Positions 28,712 through 39,126 are shown, counted from the stretch's first letter. The stretch is DNA of 64,000 nt from Sphingomonas mollis (GCF_016427505.1 NZ_JAELXS010000009.1:101634-165633); one strand, 5' to 3'. Made by a program: numbers and translations. Notes: a model not told the origin generated them from the letters alone.

Positions 28712-30793
28712 TTGCGTCTCACGATCGCCCTTCTGCTGCTGGCCACCACGACACCCGCCGCCGCGCAGCGACAGCCCCATGCCGCGCCGGCGGACGGGCC
28801 GTCACGATTGTTCGGCGGTGCCGATCTGTTCGGCCTGTCGATCGCCGCCGATCCCCAGATCAGCCCGGACGGCCGCACGATCGTGTACGTCCGCCGCGCC
28901 GGCGACGTGATGACCGATCGGATGCAGTCGTCACTATGGCTGATCGACGTGGCGACGGGGCGGCAGTCGCCGTTCGCCGCCCAAGGGTCCAGCCCTCGCT
29001 GGTCGCCCGATGGCACCCGCATCGCCTATGCGGCGAGCGACGGGGAAGGCGGTAATTCGCAGTTGTTCGTGCGCTGGATCGCGACGGGCGCCAGTGCGCG
29101 CGTGACCAGCTTCCCCGGCGATCCGCAGGCGCTCGCCTGGTCGCCCGATGGCATGCGGCTCGCCTATGTCGCGACCGTTGCGGGAGAGGCGACGACGCTG
29201 GGCAAGGCGCCGTCCAAGCCCGAGGGTGCGAAATGGGCCGAGCCGCTGACCGTCATCGATCGCGTCAACTATCGCAATGACGGCCCCGGTTATGTGAAAC
29301 CCGGTCGCGACCATCTGTTCGTCGTCGCGGCGGACGGGGGTGCGGCGCGGCAACTGACGTTCGGCGCCTTCGACGATGGCGGCCCGCTGTCATGGACGCC
29401 CGATAGCCGCGAGATCGTCTTCGCCGCCATTCGCGGGCCGGATGCCGAGCGGCAGGTGATGAATTCCGATATCATCTCGATCGACGTCGCCAGCGGCGCG
29501 ATGCGGACACTGACGTCGCGCGATGGCCCGGATGGCCAGCCGCGCGTATCGCCGGATGGCAACCGGATCGCTTGGCTGGGCTTCGACGACAAACGACGGA
29601 GCTATGAAAACACGCAGCTTTATGTCGGCGATCGTAGCGCCGCCGCGCCGCGATCGCTCACCGCGCCACTGGACCGCGCGATCGAGGATGCGATGTGGGC
29701 GGCGGATAGCCGCAGCCTGTATGCCAGTTACGACGACCACGGGCAGCGCCGGATCGCGCGGATCGCGCTCGATGGCCGGACGACACCGCTGATCGACAAT
29801 GTCGAGGGCGATGCGCTCGACCGGCCCTATACGGGCGGCGAGTTCTCGGTCTCGAAGGGCGGCGTCATCGCTTATACCGGCGGCGACGCGAATGCACCGG
29901 CGGATGTTTGGGTGTGGAACGGCGGCAAAGCACGCCGGCTGACGCAACTGAATGCCGTGATGACCGGTGCCAAATCGCTCGCCACCGTTCGCAAGATCGC
30001 GGTCACGGCACCCGATGGCCGGCCGATCGACGCCTGGCTGGCGACACCGGCCAACCGCGTGGCCGGGCGGCGTGTGCCGCTGATCCTGGAAATCCATGGC
30101 GGTCCCAACAGCGCCTACGGGCCAAGCTTTTCGACCGACGTGCAACTCTATGCCGCGGCCGGTTATGCGGTGTTGTGGACCAATCCGCGCGGATCGACCT
30201 CCTACGGCGCGGATTTCGCCAATCTGATCGACAAGGCTTATCCGTCGGCCGATTATGACGACCTGATCGCCGCGGTCGATGCCGCGATCGCCGATGGAAC
30301 GGCCGATCCCGACAATCTGTTCGTTACCGGCGGGTCGGGCGGCGGCGTGCTGACCGCATGGATCGTCGGCAAGACGAACCGGTTCAAGGCCGCCGCCACG
30401 CAAAAGCCGGTCATCAACTGGGTCAGCGAGGCGCTGACGATGGACAACACGCTGTTCACCTCGCGCTACTGGTTCACCAAGCTGCCTTGGGAAGACCCGA
30501 TGAGCTATTGGAACCGCTCGCCACTCAGTCTGGTCGGCAATGTGAAGACGCCGACCCTCGTCGTCGTCGGCAGCGACGATTACCGCACGCCGGTGAGTGA
30601 ATCGGAGCAATATTACGCCGCGCTCCAGATCCGCGGCGTGCCAACCGCGCTCGTGAAGGTGCCGGGCGCCAGCCATGGCGGCTTCACGTCGCGCCCATCG
30701 CAATCCGCCGCCAAGGCCTCGGCGATCATCGCCTGGTTCGATCGATATCGTACGAGCACCGCCGCCCCCGCTCCCGCGACCGCCGCCCAGTAA
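28712..30793 (+). CDS. S9 prolyl-oligopeptidase-family serine peptidase, exported
   Basis: 693 residues. The start is TTG at 28712 with AGGAG 7 bp upstream, followed immediately by a signal peptide (LTIALLLLATTTPAAAQ); longer starts would bury it. The N-terminal beta-propeller has PD40-like repeats (ISPDGRTIVY, WSPDGTRIAY, WSPDGMRLAY, VSPDGNRIAW). The C-terminal hydrolase domain has Ser in GGSGGG, Asp in GSDDYRTP and His in GASHGGF. A periplasmic dipeptidyl or acylaminoacyl peptidase role is expected. A 6-bp gap to the S10 gene suggests an operon of periplasmic peptidases. Confidence 0.93.
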   Translation: MRLTIALLLLATTTPAAAQRQPHAAPADGPSRLFGGADLFGLSIAADPQISPDGRTIVYVRRAGDVMTDRMQSSLWLIDVATGRQSPFAAQGSSPRWSPDGTRIAYAASDGEGGNSQLFVRWIATGASARVTSFPGDPQALAWSPDGMRLAYVATVAGEATTLGKAPSKPEGAKWAEPLTVIDRVNYRNDGPGYVKPGRDHLFVVAADGGAARQLTFGAFDDGGPLSWTPDSREIVFAAIRGPDAERQVMNSDIISIDVASGAMRTLTSRDGPDGQPRVSPDGNRIAWLGFDDKRRSYENTQLYVGDRSAAAPRSLTAPLDRAIEDAMWAADSRSLYASYDDHGQRRIARIALDGRTTPLIDNVEGDALDRPYTGGEFSVSKGGVIAYTGGDANAPADVWVWNGGKARRLTQLNAVMTGAKSLATVRKIAVTAPDGRPIDAWLATPANRVAGRRVPLILEIHGGPNSAYGPSFSTDVQLYAAAGYAVLWTNPRGSTSYGADFANLIDKAYPSADYDDLIAAVDAAIADGTADPDNLFVTGGSGGGVLTAWIVGKTNRFKAAATQKPVINWVSEALTMDNTLFTSRYWFTKLPWEDPMSYWNRSPLSLVGNVKTPTLVVVGSDDYRTPVSESEQYYAALQIRGVPTALVKVPGASHGGFTSRPSQSAAKASAIIAWFDRYRTSTAAPAPATAAQ

Positions 30794-30799
30794 CAGGAC

Positions 30800-32299
30800 A
30801 TGACCTTGTCGATCACCGCCCGTCTTCTCGCCGCCACACTCCTCCTCGGCGGCAGCACCGCCTATGCTCAGGCAGACAAGACCACGACCACGGTCGAGAA
30901 GAAGACGGAGGACGCTCTGAAGCTGCCGCCGCTGCCGGCCGACAAGTCGATCACCCAGACCGCGCGGATCGGTGGCCGGGCGATCAACTACAAGGCGACG
31001 GTCGGTACGATCCCGGTACGCGACGACAAGGGCAAGGAGATCGGGCAGGTCACCTATACGGCCTATACCATCGCGGACCGCGATCCCGCCCGGCCGGTGA
31101 CCTTCGCGTTCAACGGCGGGCCGGGGGCGGCATCGGTCTATCTCAATCTCGGTGCCGTCGGCCCGAAGCGCGTGCAGTTCGGCGCGCAGGGCGACGCGCC
31201 ATCGGACGCCCCGATCGCGCGGGATAACCCGAACAGCTGGCTCGATTTCACCGACCTCGTCTTCATCGATCCGATTGGCACCGGGTTCAGCCGCAGCCTG
31301 GTCGACGAGGCCGAAACGAAGAAGTCCTTTTATGCCAACGATCCCGACATCCGATACCTGTCGAAGGTCGTCTATGACTGGCTGGTCAAGGAAGGGCGTC
31401 TGCGCTCGCCGAAATATTTGATGGGCGAAAGCTATGGCGGGTATCGCGCGCCACGCATCGCCTATGAACTCCAGTCGCAGATCGGCGTGGGCGTGAATGG
31501 CCTCATCATGGTCTCGCCCTATCTCGACCCTGCATCGGGCGACGACGCGACGGCGCTGTCGCCGTTACCATGGATGACCGCCCTGCCCTCGATGGCGGCG
31601 GCGAACCTCGAGCGGCAGGGACGGCTGACCCCTGCGGCCATGGCGGATGTGGAGGCGTACACGCGGGGCGACTTCGCCCGTGACCTGTTGCGGGGCCGCT
31701 CCGATCCCGAGGCGACCGGCCGGATCGTGTCCCGTGTGACGGAGCTGACCGGGCTGGACCCCGCCCTCGTCCGCCGTCTGGGCGGCCGCGTCGATACCGG
31801 CACGTATCTTCGCGAGATCCATCGCACAGACGGGACGATCGGCAGCGTGTACGATTCCAACGTCACGGCCTTCGATCCGTTTCCCTGGTCGGCGCAGCAA
31901 CAGTCCAACGATCCGATTCTCGACGCGCTGATCGGGCCGACGACCAGTGCGATGGTCGATTTCGTCACGCGTGAGGTCGGCTGGAAGACGGATGCCCGGT
32001 ACAACGCATTGTCCTATGCGGTGAACCGCGCCTGGGATCGCGGCAAGCCCGCCGACACGCCCGTGACCGATTTGCGCAAGGCGATCGCCAATGATCCGAA
32101 GATGCGGGTGCTGATCGTCCATGGCTGGGACGATCTGTCCTGCCCCTTCTTCGCGTCCCGCCTGATCGTCGATCAGATGCCGGCGTTCGGCCAGTCCGAG
32201 CGCGTTCAACTCCGCGTCTATGCCGGCGGTCATATGTTCTACAGCCGGAACGACAGTGGTGCCCGGTTCAAGGCAGATGCGGCTCAATTGTATCGGTGA
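30800..32299 (+). CDS. S10 serine carboxypeptidase, exported
   Basis: 499 residues with a signal peptide (LLAATLLLGGSTAYAQ). Family motifs: FAFNGGPGAASVYLNLG oxyanion region, GESYGGYRAPRIA nucleophile Ser, Asp near GWDDLSCPF and His in YAGGHMFYSR. Releases C-terminal residues from peptides. Follows the S9 peptidase by 6 bp, so both likely act together on exported peptides. Confidence 0.93.
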   Translation: MTLSITARLLAATLLLGGSTAYAQADKTTTTVEKKTEDALKLPPLPADKSITQTARIGGRAINYKATVGTIPVRDDKGKEIGQVTYTAYTIADRDPARPVTFAFNGGPGAASVYLNLGAVGPKRVQFGAQGDAPSDAPIARDNPNSWLDFTDLVFIDPIGTGFSRSLVDEAETKKSFYANDPDIRYLSKVVYDWLVKEGRLRSPKYLMGESYGGYRAPRIAYELQSQIGVGVNGLIMVSPYLDPASGDDATALSPLPWMTALPSMAAANLERQGRLTPAAMADVEAYTRGDFARDLLRGRSDPEATGRIVSRVTELTGLDPALVRRLGGRVDTGTYLREIHRTDGTIGSVYDSNVTAFDPFPWSAQQQSNDPILDALIGPTTSAMVDFVTREVGWKTDARYNALSYAVNRAWDRGKPADTPVTDLRKAIANDPKMRVLIVHGWDDLSCPFFASRLIVDQMPAFGQSERVQLRVYAGGHMFYSRNDSGARFKADAAQLYR

Positions 32300-32366
32300 G
32301 CGGGCACATCTTGGGCTTTCCTGACCGAGGGCGCTAAGGAGCCGGTTCGGCTGTCCGGAGCGATCA

Positions 32367-34805
32367 TTGTCCACCTCACGACCATCTTGGCTCATCGCGC
32401 GCTGCGCGGCGGTTCTGCTCGCGATCATATCAATCGGTGAGCCGGCGATTGCCCAAGGTGACGATGTCGTCGCCAATGCGGTCGTCGAACTCGTCGGGGC
32501 GTCCAACGAAGTGCGGGCGGTGGAGAAGGCCGCCGATAACGCGAGCACGCGGGAAGAGCGTAGCGCGCTGACCGATCGTCTTTCGGCGGCTCGGGCCACC
32601 GCGACCAAGTCCGACGAAATGCTCGATACGCAGATGGCGCTGGTCGATGCCAAGATAACCGAAATCGGGCCGGTCGCGCCGGGCATCGTCGATGCGCCCG
32701 ATATCGCGGCACAGCGCAAGCTGCTAGCCCAACGGCGCAACACGATCGACAGCGCCATTCGCCGCGGCAAGCTGCTGATCGTCGAGGCGCAGCAACTGGC
32801 CGACCGGATCGCTGCGGATCAGGCTGCGGAACTGGGGCGAAGCTGGGCGACGCGCAATCCGTCGCCGCTGACACCGGGTTTCTGGGCAGCATTGATCGAC
32901 GCCGGGCCGCGGGACGTCTCGCGGTTCGGCCGGTTCCTCGAACAGATCATCCGCGATATCGGTCATGGTCTGGCGGGTGGTCATTGGTGGATCGCCATCG
33001 CCAGCGCGGTAGTCGCGGTGGCGATGGGCTGGCCTGCACGGATCGCCTTGCGTGAGACGGGGCGGCGTTATGCCATCGATGCGGCGCCCGGCCACCGGGT
33101 CCGTCGATCCGGATATGCGATGTGGCGACTGGTCACCGGCACCGCCCTGCCGACCCTTGCCGCCACCGCGCTCGTTCAGGGACTGCGCTGGTCGGGGCTG
33201 ACGGCGGCGACTGCCGAGCCAATGCTCTCGGCGTTCGTGTTCGCAGTCGGCATGGGGGCCTTTATCGGTGCACTGGGCGCTGCGTTGTTGATGCGCAGCC
33301 AGGGATCGTGGCGGCTGTTGCCGATCGGCGACGATGTCGCGCGGGCACTGCTGCCCTGGGCGTGGGTGCTCGCCATTCTGACCTCGGTCGATATCTTTCT
33401 CTCCGCTTCCGTCGAGACGATGCGCTTCAGTCCCGTCGCCGTATCGGGCGCCGATGCCGCGCTGGCGGCGATCCGCCTGCTGGCGATCGGTGGCCTGCTG
33501 TTCACACTCGGTCGCCTGCGCACGCGGGCTCGTATCGCGGACGACGCGAGGGCGGACGAGGACGGGACAGCCATCACCGGAACCGGCGCCGCGCGCGCCA
33601 GTGTCGGGATCGTGACGTTGCTGGCATGGCTGGTCACATTGGCCGGTGGTGTGGCGCTGTTGGCGGGCTACACCAATTTCAGCCTGTTCCTGACCCGCAT
33701 CGTGATCGAATGGCTCGCGATCGTGGTCGGCACCTTCTATCTGCTCCTGACCTTCATTGACGATGTCGTCACCACGATCTTCTCGGCCGAGAGCCGGCCC
33801 GGTCACTTGCTGGCGCGGGGAGTCGGCATCCGACCGGGCGCGATCGATCAGTTCGGCGTGTTGCTATCGGGTGTGCTCCGGCTGGGCTTGGCGGTCGTCG
33901 CCGTGGTGATGTTGCTCACGCCGTTCGGTTCGGGAGTGGACAGCACGGTCGAACGTTTCGGCACGGTCGCCGATGGCATCACGATCGGCGACGTCAGCAT
34001 TTCGCCGGGTGCGATCCTGCGTGCACTGGCGGTGTTACTCGTCGGACTCACGCTGGCGCGGCTGTTCCTGCGATGGCTGAACGATCGATATCTGCCGACG
34101 ACCAGCATGGATATCAGCGGCCGCAACTCCTTCGCGCTGATCGCCCGTTACATCACCATCATCCTGGCAGTGCTGTGGGGCATCGCCTCGCTCGGCATCG
34201 GGATGGAGCGGATCGCGCTGATGCTGTCGGCGCTGTCGGTCGGCATCGGTTTCGGCCTGCAGGCGATCACCCAGAATTTCGTTTCTGGCCTGATCCTGCT
34301 GGCCGAGCGGCCGGTCAAGATCGGTGATCTCGTGCGCATTGGTACCGAGGAAGGCGATGTGAAGCGGATCAGCGTGCGATCGACGGAGATCGAGCTGGCC
34401 GATCATTCGACCCTGATCGTGCCCAATTCCGAGCTGATTACGAAATCGGTCCTGAACAAGACGATGGCGAACGCACTGGGCCGGTTGCAGATCCAATTTT
34501 CGGTGCCGATCGGGATAGAGCCGGAGCGTATTCGCCGCATCGTGCTCGACATCTTCGAAGCGGAGGCGGCGATTCTGGACAGCCCCGCCGCGGTCGCGTT
34601 CATCGACAACATCGCTGACGGTCGCATCCTGTTCAACTGCTTCGCCCACACCTCCAGCGCCCGCACCGCCTACCCCGCACGAAGTGCCGCGTTGACCGCC
34701 ATCCTGCAGAGACTGGCCGAAGAGCATATCGACGTCGGCACGGTGCCCCAACAGTTAAAGATCGTGCCGATCGATGCAGACACGAAGAACCCGTTCGGGA
34801 AATAA
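32367..34805 (+). CDS. Large MscS-type mechanosensitive channel (DUF3772/MscK-like)
   Basis: 812 residues. The start is TTG 32367 with GGAG upstream, leading into a signal-like segment (CAAVLLAIISIGEPAIAQ). A periplasmic coiled-coil region (residues 30-160, DUF3772) is followed by about 11 membrane segments and a C-terminal MscS pore-lining helix and beta domain: IGFGLQAITQNFVSGLILL, ERPVKIGDLV, STEIELADHSTLIVPNSEL. Relieves turgor on osmotic downshock. The N-terminal extension is shared with MscK/MscM-like proteins. Confidence 0.9.
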   Translation: MSTSRPSWLIARCAAVLLAIISIGEPAIAQGDDVVANAVVELVGASNEVRAVEKAADNASTREERSALTDRLSAARATATKSDEMLDTQMALVDAKITEIGPVAPGIVDAPDIAAQRKLLAQRRNTIDSAIRRGKLLIVEAQQLADRIAADQAAELGRSWATRNPSPLTPGFWAALIDAGPRDVSRFGRFLEQIIRDIGHGLAGGHWWIAIASAVVAVAMGWPARIALRETGRRYAIDAAPGHRVRRSGYAMWRLVTGTALPTLAATALVQGLRWSGLTAATAEPMLSAFVFAVGMGAFIGALGAALLMRSQGSWRLLPIGDDVARALLPWAWVLAILTSVDIFLSASVETMRFSPVAVSGADAALAAIRLLAIGGLLFTLGRLRTRARIADDARADEDGTAITGTGAARASVGIVTLLAWLVTLAGGVALLAGYTNFSLFLTRIVIEWLAIVVGTFYLLLTFIDDVVTTIFSAESRPGHLLARGVGIRPGAIDQFGVLLSGVLRLGLAVVAVVMLLTPFGSGVDSTVERFGTVADGITIGDVSISPGAILRALAVLLVGLTLARLFLRWLNDRYLPTTSMDISGRNSFALIARYITIILAVLWGIASLGIGMERIALMLSALSVGIGFGLQAITQNFVSGLILLAERPVKIGDLVRIGTEEGDVKRISVRSTEIELADHSTLIVPNSELITKSVLNKTMANALGRLQIQFSVPIGIEPERIRRIVLDIFEAEAAILDSPAAVAFIDNIADGRILFNCFAHTSSARTAYPARSAALTAILQRLAEEHIDVGTVPQQLKIVPIDADTKNPFGK

Positions 34806-35050
34806 TGGCGCGACGGTAAAAAGGGACGAGACGTTACGCGCGTCGATCAACAGTTTCGCTGAGTCAGCTAAACGGTGTGATCACCCCAAGAGGGATCTCT
34901 CTCGACATCGGCGACGAAGTTAAGCCTGCCGCGTCAAGCGATGCAATGGGCATGCTGAAGCCGCAAACGATATCTGCCCTTGATGATTTATCAAAGCCAT
35001 CGCTCTATGTCGGAGTGTCAGCCGACATGGGGCGATGGCGAACGCTTGAC

Positions 35051-35080
35051 GGGAGGCGAGACCTGATGGTCTTGCCTCCC
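35051..35080 (-). terminator. Hairpin downstream of the GlsB-type gene
   Basis: GGGAGGCGAGACC / GGTCTTGCCTCCC, a 13-bp stem with one mismatch. It lies 7 bp past the stop of the minus-strand stress membrane protein. The rest of 34806-35050 shows no credible gene. Confidence 0.65.
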
Positions 35081-35087
35081 TTGTCGA

Positions 35088-35357
35088 TCAGCGAACCGTA
35101 CCGCGGCGCACCATGTTGACGATGGCGAGCAGGATGACCGCACCGGCCAGCGAGATCAGGATCGACTGGATGTTCAGCGCGCCGTCCATGATCGATGCGC
35201 CACCGATCAGCGGCGTGATGATGAAACCGGCCAACAGCGCGCCAACGATGCCGACGACGATGTTGAGCAGGACACCCTGCTGTGCGTCCGTCCGCATGAT
35301 CATGCTGGCGACCCAGCCGATAAGCCCGCCGACGACGAGAAGAATGATGAGGTTCAT
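35088..35357 (-). CDS. GlsB/YeaQ/YmgE-family stress membrane protein
   Basis: 89 residues with three membrane segments rich in glycine (LIILLVVGGLIGWVASMIM, GVLLNIVVGIVGALLAGFII, SILISLAGAVILLAIVNMV). The ATG at 35357 follows CAGGAG. The family, also called transglycosylase-associated, is induced by general stress in many proteobacteria; no enzyme activity is established. Confidence 0.9.
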   Translation of the reverse strand: MNLIILLVVGGLIGWVASMIMRTDAQQGVLLNIVVGIVGALLAGFIITPLIGGASIMDGALNIQSILISLAGAVILLAIVNMVRRGTVR

Positions 35358-35500
35358 GATAAGCTCCTGAAGAATGTCGTTCCGGGGGTTCAACAACCGG
35401 CGGTGCCATTCCGTTCAGTTCCGCCGATAAAGAGCAGGATGACCATTGGTATCATGGCACCACGTAATTTAGTATTTTGGTATGGCAGGCCGGGGAACCC

Positions 35501-37003
35501 ATGACGGTCACCCCGCGCTCAACGGAGATGATAAACCGCGACAGCCAGCCATTACACGCGCCGACCCTGCACCATCTGGAACAATTGATGGCGGGATTGC
35601 TCGAAGGCGTAATCCTGATGGACCCGACTGGCGTCATCCTGAGCGCTAATCCTGCCGCACTGCGGATGCATGGCGTGGCGGCGGTGGCGGATCTGGGCGG
35701 AACCGCCGATGATTATGCTACGCGCTTCCAGCTTCGCTATCGCGATCATCGTCGACTGCCCCGGCGCGAGTACCCTCTGGTGCGCCTGCTGGCTGGCGAG
35801 AGTTTCCCTGATCTGATCGTGGAGGTCATGCCGGTCGGCGCCGACGAGTCATACTGGGTGCATCAAGTGCGTGACATCGTGATGGACGAAGATGGCGGCG
35901 AACCCGATTGTCTGGGACTGGTCATCAGCGACGTGTCCGAACGCTTCGATGCGGAAGACCGGTTCGAGGCGATGTTTCACGCCAATCCCGCCCCGGCCCT
36001 CATCATCCGCATTGCCGACCGGCGTTACGTGCTGGTCAATCAGGGTTTCCTTGACCTGTCGGGCTATACTCGCGAGCAGATCATCGGCAAGACGCTGTTC
36101 GATCTGGATTTTTTGGCAGAAGTCGATCGCAAGGCGTTCGTTCGGGAATGTATCGCGGATGGCAAACCGGTGCCGCAGCTGGAGGCGGAACTGCCACTGG
36201 CCGGCGGCGACAAGACACTCGTCCTGCTCGCCGGCCAGCCGATCGAGGTTGCCAACGAGAACTGCCTGTTGTTCACCTTCGCGGACCTGGAACCGAGACG
36301 ACGCGCTGAGCAGGCGCTGCGGTCCAGCGAGCGCCACTTCTCCTCCGTATTCGAAATGGCGCCCGTCGCGATGGTCGTGACGGAGGGAGACGACAACCGC
36401 ATCGTCCGCGTGAACGAGGCCTTTCAGGCGCTGACCGGCTATTCCGCAAAGGCGATCGATGGGTGTGTCGCTGACGATCTTCAGCTGTGGAACGACGCGT
36501 CACAGCGCAAGGGGCTGGAAAAGGAAATCCGCGACCAGGGCGGGTTCCGTGGTCATGACGTCCGCCTTCTTCGCAAGGACGGTGAAAGCGCGGACTGTCT
36601 GGCGTCAGCCGAGCGGATCAGCGTGGACGGCGCACCGTGCGTGCTGTGGCTCTATCAGGACATTTCCCTACGGCGACGCGGCGAGCTGGAACTCGTCGAG
36701 GCGATCGAGGCGGTGATGAAGGACGCCAACTGGCTCAGCCGTTCGATCATGGACAAGCTCGCTACCCTGCGAAACCCGCGGCCGGCCGGCGCGATCGAAA
36801 CGCCAACGGCAGATCTCAGCAAGCGCGAGCGCGAGGTGCTGGAGCTGATTTGTCAGGATATGGACGACGTCGCGATGGCAGAGCGCCTTTGCCTGTCGCG
36901 CAACACGGTGCGCAATCACGTCGCACGGCTTTATGCGAAGATCGGCGTCAATCGTCGCAGCGCAGCCGTCGTGTGGGCGCGCGAACGCGGCGTGGGTGGT
37001 TGA
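35501..37003 (+). CDS. Multi-PAS sensor with C-terminal LuxR HTH
   Basis: 500 residues from ATG 35501 (GGGG upstream). Three PAS modules: about residues 20-140 (GLLEGVILMDPTGVILSANP), 150-270 (FHANPAPALIIRIADRRYVL, ending TFADLEPRRRAEQAL) and 280-400 (FEMAPVAMVVTEGDDNRI to DISLRRRGELEL). The end is a GerE-type HTH: LSKREREVLELICQDMDDVA, then RLCLSRNTVRNHVARLYAKI. No kinase or receiver domain, so it is a one-component regulator sensing a ligand or redox cue in the cytoplasm. Target genes are not evident; the GH43 gene starts 58 bp downstream. Confidence 0.88.
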   Translation: MTVTPRSTEMINRDSQPLHAPTLHHLEQLMAGLLEGVILMDPTGVILSANPAALRMHGVAAVADLGGTADDYATRFQLRYRDHRRLPRREYPLVRLLAGESFPDLIVEVMPVGADESYWVHQVRDIVMDEDGGEPDCLGLVISDVSERFDAEDRFEAMFHANPAPALIIRIADRRYVLVNQGFLDLSGYTREQIIGKTLFDLDFLAEVDRKAFVRECIADGKPVPQLEAELPLAGGDKTLVLLAGQPIEVANENCLLFTFADLEPRRRAEQALRSSERHFSSVFEMAPVAMVVTEGDDNRIVRVNEAFQALTGYSAKAIDGCVADDLQLWNDASQRKGLEKEIRDQGGFRGHDVRLLRKDGESADCLASAERISVDGAPCVLWLYQDISLRRRGELELVEAIEAVMKDANWLSRSIMDKLATLRNPRPAGAIETPTADLSKREREVLELICQDMDDVAMAERLCLSRNTVRNHVARLYAKIGVNRRSAAVVWARERGVGG

Positions 37004-37061
37004 ATGGGGATGGACCGCTCGTCTGTTGCCAAACGACCATCCGATGCTCAGGATATCCCCT

Positions 37062-38096
37062 ATGATCCATCCATCCCGTCGTTTGTTTCTTGCCGGTGCC
37101 GCCGTCACTGCCGCCGCACCGGCGTTGGCCCAGAAGAAAGCCCCGCCGCCGATCGTCAATCCGCTGGTCCGTCAGCGGGCCGATGCGCAGGTATTCCGCC
37201 ATACCGACGGCTGGTATTACCTGACCGGGTCGGTGCCGGAATATGACCGGCTGGTGCTGCGCCGTTCGCGAACGATCGCCGGGCTGTCGACCGCGAAGGA
37301 AGCGGTGCTGTGGCGGCATCAGTCGAGCGGGCCGATGTCGGGATATATCTGGGCGCCGGAACTGCACCTGATCGACGGCCGCTGGATCATGTATTTCGCG
37401 GCCGGCCCCAGCGGCGGCGGTGCCGACGTGTTCCGCATCCGCACCTATGCCGTCGTCTGCGACGGCCCCGATCCGATGACGGGCAAATGGTCGGTGCTGG
37501 GCCAGCTGGAAACGCCGTGGGACAGCTTCAATCTCGACTCCACCAGCTTCGTCCATCGCGGCACGCGGTATCTGGCATGGGCGCAGCGCGAGCCGGGGAT
37601 CGAGACCAACTCCAATCTCTATCTGGCTCCCCTCGCCACCCCACTGACGCTGGCGGCGAAGCCCGCGCGATTGTCGGTGCCGACGCTGGATTGGGAGGTG
37701 CGCGGCTACAAGGTGAACGAGGCACCGGCCCTGCTGGCCCGCAACGGCCGCCTGTTCATGACCTATTCGGCCAGTGCGACCGATGCGCGCTATTGTCTGG
37801 GTATGCTGACGGCGCGCGACGATGCGAACATCATGGACCCGGCGGTCTGGACCAAAAGCCAAAGCCCGGTGATGACCACGTCGGCTGCGCATAAAGTTTA
37901 TGGCCCCGGTCACAACAGCTTCACCGTGGATGAGCGCGGTCGCGACATGCTGGTGTTCCACGCCCGCGATTACGAGACGATCAAGGGCGACCCGCTGCTC
38001 GACCCGAACCGCCACACCCGCGTCCAGCCCATCGTCTATCGCGCCGATGGCACGCCGATCTTCGACCCGCCGGTGGCGAACGGTCCGCTTACCTGA
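37062..38096 (+). CDS. Glycoside hydrolase family 43, Tat-exported
   Basis: 344 residues. The start is ATG 37062, as the signal peptide HPSRRLFLAGAAVTAAAPAL begins there; upstream frame is the shadow of the LuxR gene. Five-blade beta-propeller hallmarks of GH43 are present: base Asp in RADAQVFRHTDGWYYLTGS, YIWAPELHLIDGRWIMYFA and acid Glu in KVNEAPALL. Likely an alpha-L-arabinofuranosidase or beta-xylosidase acting on plant hemicellulose in the periplasm. Its 3' end overlaps the convergent alpha/beta hydrolase gene by 8 bp. Confidence 0.9.
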   Translation: MIHPSRRLFLAGAAVTAAAPALAQKKAPPPIVNPLVRQRADAQVFRHTDGWYYLTGSVPEYDRLVLRRSRTIAGLSTAKEAVLWRHQSSGPMSGYIWAPELHLIDGRWIMYFAAGPSGGGADVFRIRTYAVVCDGPDPMTGKWSVLGQLETPWDSFNLDSTSFVHRGTRYLAWAQREPGIETNSNLYLAPLATPLTLAAKPARLSVPTLDWEVRGYKVNEAPALLARNGRLFMTYSASATDARYCLGMLTARDDANIMDPAVWTKSQSPVMTTSAAHKVYGPGHNSFTVDERGRDMLVFHARDYETIKGDPLLDPNRHTRVQPIVYRADGTPIFDPPVANGPLT

Positions 38097-39126
38097 CGCT
38101 TTCCGACAAGTTTGCACCCCCCGATGCGCCGATGGCCATTCGCAGCGCCTCCATGAACTGCGGCGGCGACTCCACCTGCGGGGAGTGACCGAGATCGTTC
38201 AGGCGGATCAGTCGCGCATCGGGGATGCGCTTGACGGCGTCCTCCGCCGCTTTCGGCACGGTCCGGACCTGATCGCGGCGCTCGGGTGGAGCCGTATTGG
38301 CGCGGAATGCGGTGAGGTCGCGCTGGCCGATGATGAGCGTGACCGACATGGCGAGGCGCGGCAGCTCGGCGGCAACCGGCTGGGTCTGGATCATGTCCGA
38401 CAGCCGGGCCTGCGCATCACGGACGATATCACCGTCGGGACCGGCATACTGCCCCGCCAGCATCGCGACCCAGCGATCATAGGCCGGGCGCCATTCCCCA
38501 TGATAATAATTGCGTAGCTGATAGGTCTTGATCGAGGCGGCATCAGTCTTTGCCTCCTCCACGCGCAGCTTGCCCAGATCGGTGTAGGGTACGCCTTCGG
38601 CCAGCGTATCGTTCAGACCCAGCGGATTGACCAGCACCAGCTTTACGACACGCTCGGGATGGAGCAAGGCAAAGCGCGTGGCGAGGATACCGCCGGTGGA
38701 ATGGCCGACAAGGACCACCCTGCCCACGCCAGCATGGTCGAGCAGGCCCCGCGTCAATTCGGCCATCGTGTGAAAGCTGTATTGATATCCTGCGGGCTTC
38801 GATGATTTGCAGAAGCCGATCTGGTCGGGCGCGATGACGCGGAAACCCTCGGCGGCCAGCGCCTGCGCCGTATCCAGCCACGTCGCCGCGCAGAAGTTCT
38901 TGCCGTGCAGCAGGACGACGGTCGTACCATTCGACACGCCGGTCGGGGGCAAGTCCAGATAGGCCATTTTGATCGGCTGTCCCTGCGAGCTTGCCTCGAA
39001 CCAGCGGACCGGCGCGCGATAATCGAACAGCTCGAGATTGGCGCCGAGCGGCCCGGTCTGCGCGATACCGCCTGTCGACGACAAGGTAATCGAAATGGCC
39101 GCAGCCGCCATGGTCAAGCGTATCAT
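38089..39126 (-). CDS. Exported alpha/beta hydrolase
   Basis: 345 residues from ATG 39126, which opens a signal peptide (IRLTMAAAAISITLSSTGGI). Oxyanion loop VVLLHGKNF, nucleophile in VGHSTGG, acid Asp in IIGQRDLTAFR and His in NDLGHSPQVE complete the triad. Resembles hydrolases acting on esters or lactones; the substrate is unknown. Confidence 0.88.
   Translation of the reverse strand: MIRLTMAAAAISITLSSTGGIAQTGPLGANLELFDYRAPVRWFEASSQGQPIKMAYLDLPPTGVSNGTTVVLLHGKNFCAATWLDTAQALAAEGFRVIAPDQIGFCKSSKPAGYQYSFHTMAELTRGLLDHAGVGRVVLVGHSTGGILATRFALLHPERVVKLVLVNPLGLNDTLAEGVPYTDLGKLRVEEAKTDAASIKTYQLRNYYHGEWRPAYDRWVAMLAGQYAGPDGDIVRDAQARLSDMIQTQPVAAELPRLAMSVTLIIGQRDLTAFRANTAPPERRDQVRTVPKAAEDAVKRIPDARLIRLNDLGHSPQVESPPQFMEALRMAIGASGGANLSESVR

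Noticed and set aside
29390..30703. 437-residue minus-strand frame opposite the S9 peptidase
   Set aside because: Antisense shadow; the sense strand has the signal peptide, propeller repeats and catalytic triad.
34877..35119. 80-residue plus-strand frame between the MscS and GlsB genes
   Set aside because: No ribosome site, no family likeness, and it runs over the terminator hairpin and into the GlsB gene.
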